Part shown: piece by piece, positions 43,044-50,600 of the stretch
How the letters are laid out: each line of letters opens with the position of its first letter
Numbering within the stretch: position 1 is the stretch's first letter
NCBI GenBank assembly: GCA_030605345.1
Contig: JAUWIN010000004.1
Coordinates: 1 to 54,216 of the forward strand
Direction: 5' to 3'
Source of the DNA: Candidatus Brocadiia bacterium
GTDB lineage: Bacteria > Planctomycetota > PUPC01
DNA: 54,216 nt
Program-made: the position numbers and the translations under genes
Notes under the pieces: model-generated
Database searches by the model: none
Seen by the model: only the letters and a program-made list of their open reading frames with translations
Told to the model about the DNA's origin: nothing

Positions 43044-44804
43044 TTAGAACTCGACCGTCAAGGCCTTGAGCGCTTGCTGGGTAGCAGCTTCGTAGTCCCC
43101 GGTTTTTCGGTGCACCAGGGTCAGTCCAAGGTAGCCCAGGATATAGTTCGCATCGACCTTGACGGCCCGGCGGTGGCACTCCAGGGCGCGGTCCAAATCT
43201 CCCGTACGGCGGTAGACTTCACCCAGGCGGAAATACAGTTGCGGAATCGGAGGGTTGTCCTCCGCCGCCTCCTCGAATAAGCCCAGCGCCTCGGAATCTC
43301 GGCCCTCATATTGCGCTATCATGGCGGCCATGAACTTCCCGGTAGGTCTCTGCCCGTGAACGGCTACGTAGTTCCGCATGACGGTTACAGCCTGCTCGAC
43401 GAGCCCATTTACGTATAGCGCGTCTGCGACCAATGGCACCATGTCCGTCCAGAATGCGCAGGTGTAATACAACCGCGTCAAGAGCGGCACGGCAAGGTCG
43501 GGACGCGACGAATCGAGGTCGGCCTCGGCTTGGTTCCAGTCGTTCTGTACCTGCACCAACAGTGGCGGTCGATGGGCATAAGCCGAGGTAAAGCAGATCA
43601 TCTCGGTCCAAGGGATTGGGCGCATGTCCGCAGGCAACTCTGGCCGTGTAGGTGGGCAAGTCTCCCAGGTCTTGATTGCCTTTGCCTGTGATAACGGTTG
43701 GGTGAACGCGTCCGCCAGGACGCGCCCGTCCATGTCCTTCGGTACGTCAACGCCACACAAGCGCAACACCGTCGGACAGACATCGACTTCCCGGACCCCC
43801 TGAATCAGCTCACCCTGACGCGTGCCATCGGCGCGTATGACGAAGATTCCTTGCGGCCGATGCTGCTCGGCCTCGGAGTGAGGCCCGGGCGACACGGTGC
43901 CTCGGGGCACCTGATGATGCGCCACGTAGGCCCGCGGCGAATACACTATCACGGTCGCATTCTCGCCGGCCAGTTGCAGCAAACGACCCAAGAGCAGATC
44001 GCAAAGCCGGACCGAACTGTTGACCACGTTGCTGAACAGATTGAATTCCGCTTCATCCACCCAGTCCAGGCGAGGCGGATGGTAACGAAGAAAGCCCCGG
44101 GAAAGGACCTCGATGGCCGGGTAATTGACGCTCATGACGCGCCACTCGGCCCTCTCCATCAGCCAGGTCGCCACAGCATGCACCGAGAGCGTGTGCGCCA
44201 GCCCCCTGGCCACCTGCGCCAAGCGCTTGTCCCGAGGCGGCAATTCGCGCATGCGCGGCACGAACAGTCCGACGGTGGGCGGGTCCAGGTCTTCCAGAGA
44301 AACGATGAACTCCTGAAGCGTCGACGCCAGATCAGCTGGAGAGACACTGTCCTCAGGCACATGCACCGGGCTCCAACTGCTGGCTCGCGGTGGCCCAAAG
44401 AATCCGCAACTGACAAAGGTGCCGTTGGTCTGCTCGGCCGGTTCGGGCGTCGGGAAATGGACCACGTTACAGCTAACGCCTTTTTGTGACAGGACTTCCC
44501 AGAACGCCTTCGCGCGGCGCGATTGGCTGGTGATGGGTCGCACAGACCGACCGTGGTCATATACCTCATGAGTGCCGAAGATGCCGTGCTTGCTCGGGTA
44601 CTTACCCGTCGCCACGGACGTGTAGACCATCGGCTCCATCAGGGGCCGGCTTGAGGTCATCCCTCCCATCGCTCCAGTTTTAATGAGCCCGGCGAGATTC
44701 GGTAACTCGCCGCCGTCCAGCAGGGGCGTGATCACGTCCCAACCGGCTGCATTCCAGCCAACCAGCAGGACCTTCGAGGTCGTCGGGTTTCTCATGAGCG
44801 CCAT
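43044..44804 (-). CDS. Alkaline-phosphatase-fold protein with TPR repeats, copy A
   Basis: 586 residues from the ATG at 44804 (a second ATG at 44795 has better spacing to AGGAG). The phosphatase-like part runs from KVLLVGWNAAGWDVITPLLD to CPTVLRLCGVDVPKDMDGRV. Metal-ligand positions are altered: the first Asp is Asn18, and Ser-Asp-His-Gly has become SPRAY near residue 286, although VYTSVATG at the nucleophile position is kept. TPR repeats follow (IPQLYFRLGEVYRRTGDLDR). A TAA at 43044-43046 truncates the last repeat relative to copy B; the same frame continues into the GNAT-like gene. The protein may be a binding or scaffold protein and no longer a hydrolase. Confidence 0.7.
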   Translation of the reverse strand: MALMRNPTTSKVLLVGWNAAGWDVITPLLDGGELPNLAGLIKTGAMGGMTSSRPLMEPMVYTSVATGKYPSKHGIFGTHEVYDHGRSVRPITSQSRRAKAFWEVLSQKGVSCNVVHFPTPEPAEQTNGTFVSCGFFGPPRASSWSPVHVPEDSVSPADLASTLQEFIVSLEDLDPPTVGLFVPRMRELPPRDKRLAQVARGLAHTLSVHAVATWLMERAEWRVMSVNYPAIEVLSRGFLRYHPPRLDWVDEAEFNLFSNVVNSSVRLCDLLLGRLLQLAGENATVIVYSPRAYVAHHQVPRGTVSPGPHSEAEQHRPQGIFVIRADGTRQGELIQGVREVDVCPTVLRLCGVDVPKDMDGRVLADAFTQPLSQAKAIKTWETCPPTRPELPADMRPIPWTEMICFTSAYAHRPPLLVQVQNDWNQAEADLDSSRPDLAVPLLTRLYYTCAFWTDMVPLVADALYVNGLVEQAVTVMRNYVAVHGQRPTGKFMAAMIAQYEGRDSEALGLFEEAAEDNPPIPQLYFRLGEVYRRTGDLDRALECHRRAVKVDANYILGYLGLTLVHRKTGDYEAATQQALKALTVEF

Positions 44805-44978
44805 ACTCCTACACGGGGCGGGCTCGGCATGCTTCCGCCGACGTGGATAGCATCGGCATCAAACACCCCTCGCTTAAAGGAATTATCCTAATTGACACGC
44901 ACAAGACCTGACCTTCACTGTCACGGCGACGATTAGCTCGCTTGTTGACGAAGTCCGCTGAGCGCGGCCGCCACCTGC

Positions 44979-46958
44979 TCACGCGCCTCGCCGCTTGTGA
45001 AGCTCTGCCCAGTCGTTTGTGAAGCTCTTGAATATGACCGGAAGCAGCAGGTTCGGCTCCAGCGTATAGCGAAGGACATCATACAAGAAGACATTGGGAC
45101 TGTCACTTGAGCTCCGCAACCGAAACCGGCGATAGCCCAGGTCGTAGACGCGCTTCAGCTCCGCGGTGGCGAAATTGCACGACCGAAAATCGGCCGCCAA
45201 CGTCGCCCTCGGTGCCGGCGACCCGCGCTGACCGGCGTCCGCCGCGCCGCCCAAAGCAGAATCCTCGTTGATCAGCATCTCGATTCGGTCACGGTCAAGC
45301 TGCTCCAACAACTCGTCGTCGAGTCCGTCTTCGGGACACAGGACGACCGTGTCGAACCGTTCGGTCATGGCCTTGTAATCGTCCGCTTGCCCACAACCGC
45401 CTTCCGTCGCCGTCCTGACCACGGAGGCCGTGAGCTTCAGTTCCGGATGGCCAGACCGAATGTGATCGGCCAGCAAATCGCTCGCCAAGATGCACCCATT
45501 GAGCGCCCGTCCGTTGTCCAGAATCTCCAAAATCCGATTGCACGTCTCGTCGGCAAGATCACCCGGCACCAGCCGATGGCTCTTGAAAACGCAATAAACG
45601 CCGATGCCCAGGTCATTGAAACGCCCAACCGTCTCAGCCCACGCATCAAAGTTGACCTTGCGTACTTGCGGCCGGGGCAGCCCGTTCCAAGACACACTAA
45701 GCCCGCCGCACACCCCGTCAATGTTCAGGTGACACTCGAACCGATCCGTCAACACGGCAAGAACGTCACGCAGCAGGCGTCCGTGAACCGATAAACCGCC
45801 AATCCTCCAACGAGCGTCCGGCCAAAGAGGATGTCGAGCACCCTCCCCTGTCGGCAGCCGATGTCCGACCACGGCGGGGACCTCCACCACCATCGGTCGA
45901 ACTACCACCGAATCGGCTCGACGCCCCTCATCGTTGTCGAGAACAACACCATCTGGCGAGCCAGCCTCCTGGCACGCGGCGTGAATCTTCCTCACCGCTT
46001 CGCCCGCACGCTGCCCGGCCTGACCCGAAACGAAGGACTTGAAGATGACGGGCGCCAGGATTTCCGGCTCGACCGCAAACCGAAGCAGGTCGAACAAAAA
46101 TGTCGCCGGCATGTTCTGCCGGCCCTGCAGCTTGAATCGACGGTAGCCCATCTCGTAAACCCGCAGCATCTCTGCGGTGCTGAAGTTGCAGGACCGCACA
46201 GCCGATGTAACCCTTCGCAACGGCATCCGGCAATGGCGTCGTTCCATCAACGTGTAGGGGTTGTCGTCGGAGTCAACGGGCGCGGCCTTCAACACCGTTG
46301 CCATCACCTCGTAGTCCTTCACGCGGTTCGGGCATCGAAAGGCACAGTCCTCATTGACCAGGATCTCTATCTTGTCCCGGTCGAGCTGATCCAGCAAGTC
46401 GTACTTAAACCCGTCGTCGGGATGAAGCATGACGCTGTCGAACCGTTGCAGTACCGATCGGTAGTAGCCAAGATTGCCGCGCCCTTCTTCTTCAGTAACC
46501 TTGATTATCGAGGCGGTCAGCTTGAGACCCGGGTGCCGCCTGCGAACGTAGTCATACAGCAGGTAACTGGCCAGGATCACCCCGTTCAGGCCCCGGCCGT
46601 TGTCGATCGCCTCCAACAAAAGGTTGCACGCCCGATTCTCCAGATCGCTCTTCTCCAGCAGATGATTGGTGAATGTGTAGAGCACCCCGATCCCCACGTC
46701 GTTGAATGTCCCGCCCATTGCCCCCAGAGCCTGCTCTGTTGGTACCGGCACGATACTGAAGCGCCCGCAGTTCCACGGAACCTGAGGAGAGCCATGAATC
46801 GCGTCGAAATTGAGACGGCAGCCAAATCGTTCCTGCAGGACGCTGAACACCTGGAGGATTAAGCGGTCATGCCCGAACAGGCCGGTCAGATTCCAGTGCG
46901 CCTCCGGCCACAGAGGATTCCTCGCTGCCAATCCGAATGGCAGCGCACACTTCATCAT
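44979..46958 (-). CDS. U32-peptidase-like protein with internal duplication
   Basis: 659 residues from tandem ATG codons at 46958, preceded by GAGAAGGGA. It consists of two homologous halves, about 1-325 and 350-659 (compare NPLWPEAHWNLTGLFGHDRL with HPLWPDARWRIGGLSVHGRL, and LNGVILASYLL with LNGCILASDLL). Each half ends in YRRFKLQ/YRRFRLR, reminiscent of the RFKIEGR strand of U32 (UbiU/V, YhbU-like) TIM-barrel proteins. The first half has four clustered cysteines (NEDCAFRCP, RRHCRMP, VRSCNFS), a possible Fe-S site; the second keeps only one. The family link is tentative. It heads the minus-strand locus of phosphatase-like, acetyltransferase-like and PP-loop genes. Confidence 0.55.
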   Translation of the reverse strand: MMKCALPFGLAARNPLWPEAHWNLTGLFGHDRLILQVFSVLQERFGCRLNFDAIHGSPQVPWNCGRFSIVPVPTEQALGAMGGTFNDVGIGVLYTFTNHLLEKSDLENRACNLLLEAIDNGRGLNGVILASYLLYDYVRRRHPGLKLTASIIKVTEEEGRGNLGYYRSVLQRFDSVMLHPDDGFKYDLLDQLDRDKIEILVNEDCAFRCPNRVKDYEVMATVLKAAPVDSDDNPYTLMERRHCRMPLRRVTSAVRSCNFSTAEMLRVYEMGYRRFKLQGRQNMPATFLFDLLRFAVEPEILAPVIFKSFVSGQAGQRAGEAVRKIHAACQEAGSPDGVVLDNDEGRRADSVVVRPMVVEVPAVVGHRLPTGEGARHPLWPDARWRIGGLSVHGRLLRDVLAVLTDRFECHLNIDGVCGGLSVSWNGLPRPQVRKVNFDAWAETVGRFNDLGIGVYCVFKSHRLVPGDLADETCNRILEILDNGRALNGCILASDLLADHIRSGHPELKLTASVVRTATEGGCGQADDYKAMTERFDTVVLCPEDGLDDELLEQLDRDRIEMLINEDSALGGAADAGQRGSPAPRATLAADFRSCNFATAELKRVYDLGYRRFRLRSSSDSPNVFLYDVLRYTLEPNLLLPVIFKSFTNDWAELHKRRGA

Positions 46959-47474
46959 GGGTGCGTCCCTTCTCAACACGTAGTCTCCAAGCCGCATTCA
47001 GCTTTAGGTAAGATTCTAACGCGGTGCCAGCTTGGAAGCAAACGACAACCAGGCGCATCGTGCGCCGGACCGGATTGAGGCCAAGCTTGACGATGGCCCC
47101 TGTTGACTCCAAACCCAGAGGCAGGAACCTCATACCTTCAGCAAGTGTTCCGGAAGCTGAAACTTGCGCCAGGATCTGGACGCCAGATGAAAGACTGCTG
47201 AGCCCAATCACGATTGGTCGAGTTCACCAGGGAGTTCAGGGCAGGTCACGCATCGTGAGCGATGCGCGAAGATAACCACGCCACAGCGTTCAACCCCCCA
47301 CGGACTTGGTTCCGCGAATCCGACTTGGGCCTGTTGGACAGTTGTCTGCAGCGATGCCACAGCAGGCTCAGTACGCACAACCCCGCTGCGTTAGAGGCTG
47401 CCGGGTCCGTGACCATCCGACCCTCCCGTCGTCGGAGCAGGTCGCCGAATTCCCGGTGCCATCAAGACCGATGA
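46959..47474. other. Intergenic region upstream of the U32-like gene
   Basis: About 515 bases without a recognised gene. A frame of 115 codons overlaps the start of the U32-like gene but has no family resemblance or ribosome site. No sigma-54 element with GG-N10-GC spacing was found near the start; TGGCACCGCGTTAGA at about 47015-47029 fails at the -12 position. Confidence 0.45.
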
Positions 47475-47508
47475 CGCTGGGGAGGACGTCAAGGGCCGCC
47501 CCAGCGTT
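47475..47508 (-). terminator. Hairpin at the end of the 47.5 kb PEP-CTERM gene
   Basis: ACGCTGGGG and CCCCAGCGT pair over nine bases around a 16-base loop at the stop codon of the minus-strand gene. No T tract follows, so termination is inferred. Confidence 0.4.
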
Positions 47509-48409
47509 ACTCAGGTTCATCCGCGCTTTTTCCGGCGTGCTGCCAGGCCAACACCCGTAAGGAACAGTACCAAGACCTGGGGCTCTGGGACCAGCGCACC
47601 GTCATGCCCGCCCTCTGACGAAACGAACAGCGAATAAGGCTCCCACCACGGCGTGAGGCCGATCTCGCCAACGTCCACCCAACCGCTGATGAGCCAGCCA
47701 GCCGATCCGTCGGGCATCGTCTCGGCTCCCAGGATACCTCGCTGCTGCCTGTGACCTCGGTGTCAAAGTCCTTTATCCGCGTCATGTAGCTGTTGACCTG
47801 GTCGTCGCCGTCCTGGTCATCGGGGTAGTACCACCTGTCGGCGGTTTTCATAACCTGCTGATAAGTTTCGAATGTGGCGGTCGCAGGCACGGCGTCCGTG
47901 TACAGGTCGCCCTTGGTGACACTGGACCAGGTCTCTCCTGGATATTTCTGCGTCACGACGTTGGCGTGGTCGGTAAGAGCGATGGCGTGCCTCTGGACGT
48001 CCGGCCCGGTCTCCGCAAAGGGGTCCGGTGACCCGACAGTGATCCACAAGTCGCCGGGGCTCATGTTTACGGGGTCGACGTCGGCGTAAGAATCCAGTGC
48101 CATGACCCCGCTTTCTGGCATGCTTGTCAAGATCTTGAAGTAGAGCTTGTCGCTGGTGAGTTTGGTGCCCATCTCCCAAATCTCAAAATCAGCCTCGTCG
48201 GCGGTATCGCCAGGCTTGACAGCCGCATCGCCAATGAAGCTCTCGTCCTGTGTGTAGTAATCCAGAACGAACCAGTACCCCGCTTCATATCTGTAGCCGC
48301 CGGGTAAATTGGGATCCCGTGGCGGACTGTACCCTGAAGCGATTGGACACAATCCCGCGAGACTAATTGCCACGATTGCTAAAATACAGGTCCTCATAGT
48401 GGTCCTCAT
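47507..48409 (-). CDS. PEP-CTERM protein, frameshifted before its tail
   Basis: The frame from the ATG at 48409 (after AGGAGG) encodes a signal peptide (CILAIVAISLAGLCPIASG) and a secreted body (YRYEAGYWFVLDYYTQDESF; DRWYYPDDQDGDDQVNSYMT). After about residue 223 it turns into Arg/Ser-rich nonsense. The adjacent frame, ending at 47517, gives ETMPDGSAGWLISGWVDVGE then VPEPQVLVLFLTGVGLAA plus Arg-Arg-Lys-Lys-Arg, a proper PEP-CTERM tail. A one-base change between about 47730 and 47765 would restore a protein of about 295 residues. It could be a sequencing error or a real inactivation. The gene lies behind a sigma-54 promoter with paired activator sites. Confidence 0.7.
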   Translation of the reverse strand: MRTTMRTCILAIVAISLAGLCPIASGYSPPRDPNLPGGYRYEAGYWFVLDYYTQDESFIGDAAVKPGDTADEADFEIWEMGTKLTSDKLYFKILTSMPESGVMALDSYADVDPVNMSPGDLWITVGSPDPFAETGPDVQRHAIALTDHANVVTQKYPGETWSSVTKGDLYTDAVPATATFETYQQVMKTADRWYYPDDQDGDDQVNSYMTRIKDFDTEVTGSSEVSWEPRRCPTDRLAGSSAVGWTLARSASRRGGSLIRCSFRQRAGMTVRWSQSPRSWYCSLRVLAWQHAGKSADEPE

Positions 48410-48421
48410 TATTGTAACCTC

Positions 48422-48787
48422 CTAAATGTGCCGCAGGCGTAAGGCCTTGCGAAAGTAACAGTGGAACCGGACACCACCGAACCTACCAGCTACCGAAGCT
48501 GTGATGCTCGGCCCTCCGGCCCAGCACTGGCCCCGAGCAGCGTCCGTCTCGGGAGAACCAGTCTCCCTTGCGTGTCTCAACTCATAGGCATTACCCCTTT
48601 CATTCACTGCGGTGGGAGACCAGACGGCTGACCCCGCCCTCCCAACTCTGGCTGCTATGGCGCAGTCGTCGGCTGCTGAGCGCGCCTGCGTCCCGACTGG
48701 CCGGAAATGCTCCGGCGGTTGATTTGCGAGTTGCCGGATGCTGTGAAATTGTGCCGGTTCGTGCTTACGAATGCTTCTCCCTGCCAT
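48422..48787 (-). CDS. Small ORF related to the 35.0 kb ORF
   Basis: From the ATG at 48787, after GGAGGGAAG, a frame begins MAGRSIRKHEPAQFHSIRQL and continues for 121 codons. Its first 25 residues match the small ORF at 34902-35090 at 17 positions; after NQPP the similarity fades and the Cys-x2-Cys knuckle is missing, so the later part may be non-coding. It starts 37 bases downstream of the sigma-54 -12 element and is therefore the first ORF of that transcript, before the PEP-CTERM gene. Confidence 0.4.
   Translation of the reverse strand: MAGRSIRKHEPAQFHSIRQLANQPPEHFRPVGTQARSAADDCAIAARVGRAGSAVWSPTAVNERGNAYELRHARETGSPETDAARGQCWAGGPSITASVAGRFGGVRFHCYFRKALRLRHI
48577..48604 (-). promoter_or_regulatory. 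Leader element E with micro-ORF
   Basis: AAAGGGGTA on the minus strand lies directly before ATG at 48591, opening MPMS-stop (48577-48591). It is followed by a GGGAGA/TCTCCC hairpin. It is the most diverged of the five leader elements. Confidence 0.4.
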
Positions 48788-48823
48788 CTTCCCTCCGTTT
48801 CACAACTTATCAGTTGCTTTACC

Positions 48824-48838
48824 GCAAATTCCGTGCCA
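48824..48838 (-). promoter_or_regulatory. Sigma-54 promoter for the 47.5-48.8 kb genes
   Basis: TGGCACGGAATTTGC on the minus strand is an almost perfect sigma-54 -24/-12 element with GG and GC 10 bases apart. Paired palindromes lie 190 and 219 bases upstream of the -12 GC. Confidence 0.85.
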
Positions 48839-49006
48839 AAGGCCCGAAAAATCCTGGGGGAAATCCTAACTGCACATACAATAAAGGGTTACAACATTGC
48901 CTGGCGCCAGCTCCAAGTAAGTCATGTTGCAAAAAATACCCGTCCCAAACGCCATATCTGCCCTGGAAACAGGCTAACCTCTGGCGAGCCCGGAGCTTAG
49001 CCTCAT

Positions 49007-49051
49007 GTTGCTGAAAAGAAACACGGAGAGGAAATGTTCCGTTTCCGCAAC
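49007..49051 (-). promoter_or_regulatory. Paired upstream activator sites
   Basis: GTTGC-TGAAAA-GAAAC (49007-49022) and GTTCC-GTTTCC-GCAAC (49036-49051) are near-palindromes centred 29 bases apart; a half site GTTGC is at 48926-48930. Same layout as at 37.1 and 53.3 kb. Confidence 0.7.
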
Positions 49052-49081
49052 GCGTCTGGCGAGCGGAAACTGCGAAGGGAA

Positions 49082-49420
49082 TCAGGAACTGTCGGGACCC
49101 GAGGGCGAGAATTCTTCCTCGGTGAGGTCGCCTGTGAAATACCGTTCCAACTCCTCCGGCGTGCACTCCTCACGCGGCGGGCAGTAGTCGGGCAGGTCAC
49201 GGACATAGGGGCAATCGGCGGGGAAAACGCCGAGCTGAATGCCTTCCTCAACGGTGAGGCAATGCGGATTCAACTCGAACCGATTTTCGTAAACGGTGCA
49301 CAGCCTGCTTTCGGGGTCGTAGAACTTGCAGAAGGACGGCAGATAGACCACCTGCCCGTCGATGACTATCTTCTCGTGGCAGCACTTGCCGCAACGGCGG
49401 CAGAGCCTCGCATCAGCCAT
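49082..49420 (-). CDS. YkgJ-type cysteine cluster protein
   Basis: 112 residues from the ATG at 49420; the longer frame to 49495 would overlap the end of rodA. The N-terminus LCRRCGKCCHEK carries the Cys-x2-Cys-x2-Cys-Cys cluster of the YkgJ family, followed by FCKFYDPESRLCTVYENRF and a Cys-Pro-Tyr segment with more cysteines, together a likely zinc or iron-sulfur site. Function is not established for the family. It follows rodA by 22 bases on the same strand and may be its last operon member; the sigma-54 activator sites of the next transcript lie just beyond its stop. Confidence 0.8.
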   Translation of the reverse strand: MADARLCRRCGKCCHEKIVIDGQVVYLPSFCKFYDPESRLCTVYENRFELNPHCLTVEEGIQLGVFPADCPYVRDLPDYCPPREECTPEELERYFTGDLTEEEFSPSGPDSS

Positions 49421-49442
49421 AATCAAGTCCCGTAGCGCGCAG

Positions 49443-50600
49443 CTAGCCGGTGAGTTCCTCCCGGGCGAATGTGATTTTGGGGCGGCGCAGGCCAACGTTG
49501 AGCAGCAGTGACACCGCCAGCAAAGAGGACAGGGTCGAAGACCCGCCGTAACTCACGAAGGGTAGGGTGACGCCGACAATGGGCAGCAGGCCGATGGTCA
49601 TGGCGACGTTGATAAAACCTTGCACCACGAGCAACGACACTACGCCCACGGCGATAAGCCTGCCGACCGGCTCGCGGCAGCGCCGGGCGATACTCAGGCC
49701 AGCCGCAGCAAGCAGGAGGTACAGCACGATGACGACGTTGGCGCCGACAAAGCCCGCCTCCTCGCAGATGACGGCGAACATGAAATCGGTGTTGCGGTAG
49801 CCCAGGTAGTTCAGCCTGTTCTGCGGCCCCTTGCCGCGACCCCTCCCCCAGACTTGGCCGGAGCCGACGGCAATCCTGGACTGGATCATGTGGTGGAACC
49901 GACCCACTCGTTCCGCCTGTGTCAGTTCCTGCCCCTGCCGGACCCACGCGGTGATGCGGCCTTGCTGCTCCCTGCTCATGCTGAACCACGCCAGAGGCAG
50001 TAAGACCAGCGTCGCCGCGGCGAGCAGCGCCAGATGCCTGATGCGGGTGCCGGCGACGAACACCATTGCGACGGCGGGAGCGACAAACATCAGGGCGGTC
50101 CCGAGGTCCGGCTGGGCGGCGATCATGGCTGCGGGCACCGCGGCGATGCCGAACGCCGCGAGTCCGCCTGAGGCGGACCTCATGCGCTTCACCCTGTGCC
50201 GGCCCGCCAGGAACCACGCAAGCGCAATGATGGTGGTGATCTTGACCAGCTCCGACGGCTGGAGCCGCACGTTCGCCGGCAGCACCAGCCAACTCCGGGC
50301 GCCGTTGACCACCCTGCCGAACACCATCACCACCCCCAGCATCGCCAGCCCGCCGAGGTAAAGTATGAGCGACATCGCGGCGAGGGTGCGGTAGCGGGGG
50401 ACGAGCAGGGCCGCACCGAGCACGATGCCGACTCCGATCCATATTATCTGCTTCTGAGGGCTGGAGGTATAGTAGCCCTGCCCCGCCCGTGCCGAGCGGT
50501 AAGACGCACTTTTCATATAGGGCCAGGTGAACACCATCAGCGCCAGCACGGCCACGACCACCGCCCAGTCGAGCCGCTTGAGTTGGCGAAAGCTCGTCAT
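49443..50600 (-). CDS. rodA: Peptidoglycan glycosyltransferase RodA
   Basis: 385 residues of the SEDS family, about ten membrane segments. Signatures include LQPSELVKI, QPDLGTALM (the essential Asp region), GSGQVWGRGRGKGPQNRLNY, FMFAVICEEAGFVGA and LPFVSYGGSS at the C-terminus. RodA polymerises lateral-wall glycan with its class-B penicillin-binding partner. The start overlaps the stop of mrdA (ATGA), and mreD precedes that, giving mreD-mrdA-rodA. It is distinguished from FtsW by this neighbourhood; mreB and mreC are not in the window. Confidence 0.93.
   Translation of the reverse strand: MTSFRQLKRLDWAVVVAVLALMVFTWPYMKSASYRSARAGQGYYTSSPQKQIIWIGVGIVLGAALLVPRYRTLAAMSLILYLGGLAMLGVVMVFGRVVNGARSWLVLPANVRLQPSELVKITTIIALAWFLAGRHRVKRMRSASGGLAAFGIAAVPAAMIAAQPDLGTALMFVAPAVAMVFVAGTRIRHLALLAAATLVLLPLAWFSMSREQQGRITAWVRQGQELTQAERVGRFHHMIQSRIAVGSGQVWGRGRGKGPQNRLNYLGYRNTDFMFAVICEEAGFVGANVVIVLYLLLAAAGLSIARRCREPVGRLIAVGVVSLLVVQGFINVAMTIGLLPIVGVTLPFVSYGGSSTLSSLLAVSLLLNVGLRRPKITFAREELTG

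Noticed and set aside
45831..46862. 343-codon plus-strand frame
   Set aside because: Opposite the U32-like gene, whose two halves align with each other and so prove the minus-strand reading.
46867..47211. Possible gene upstream of the U32-like protein
   Set aside because: Overlaps its start, no ribosome site, no family resemblance.
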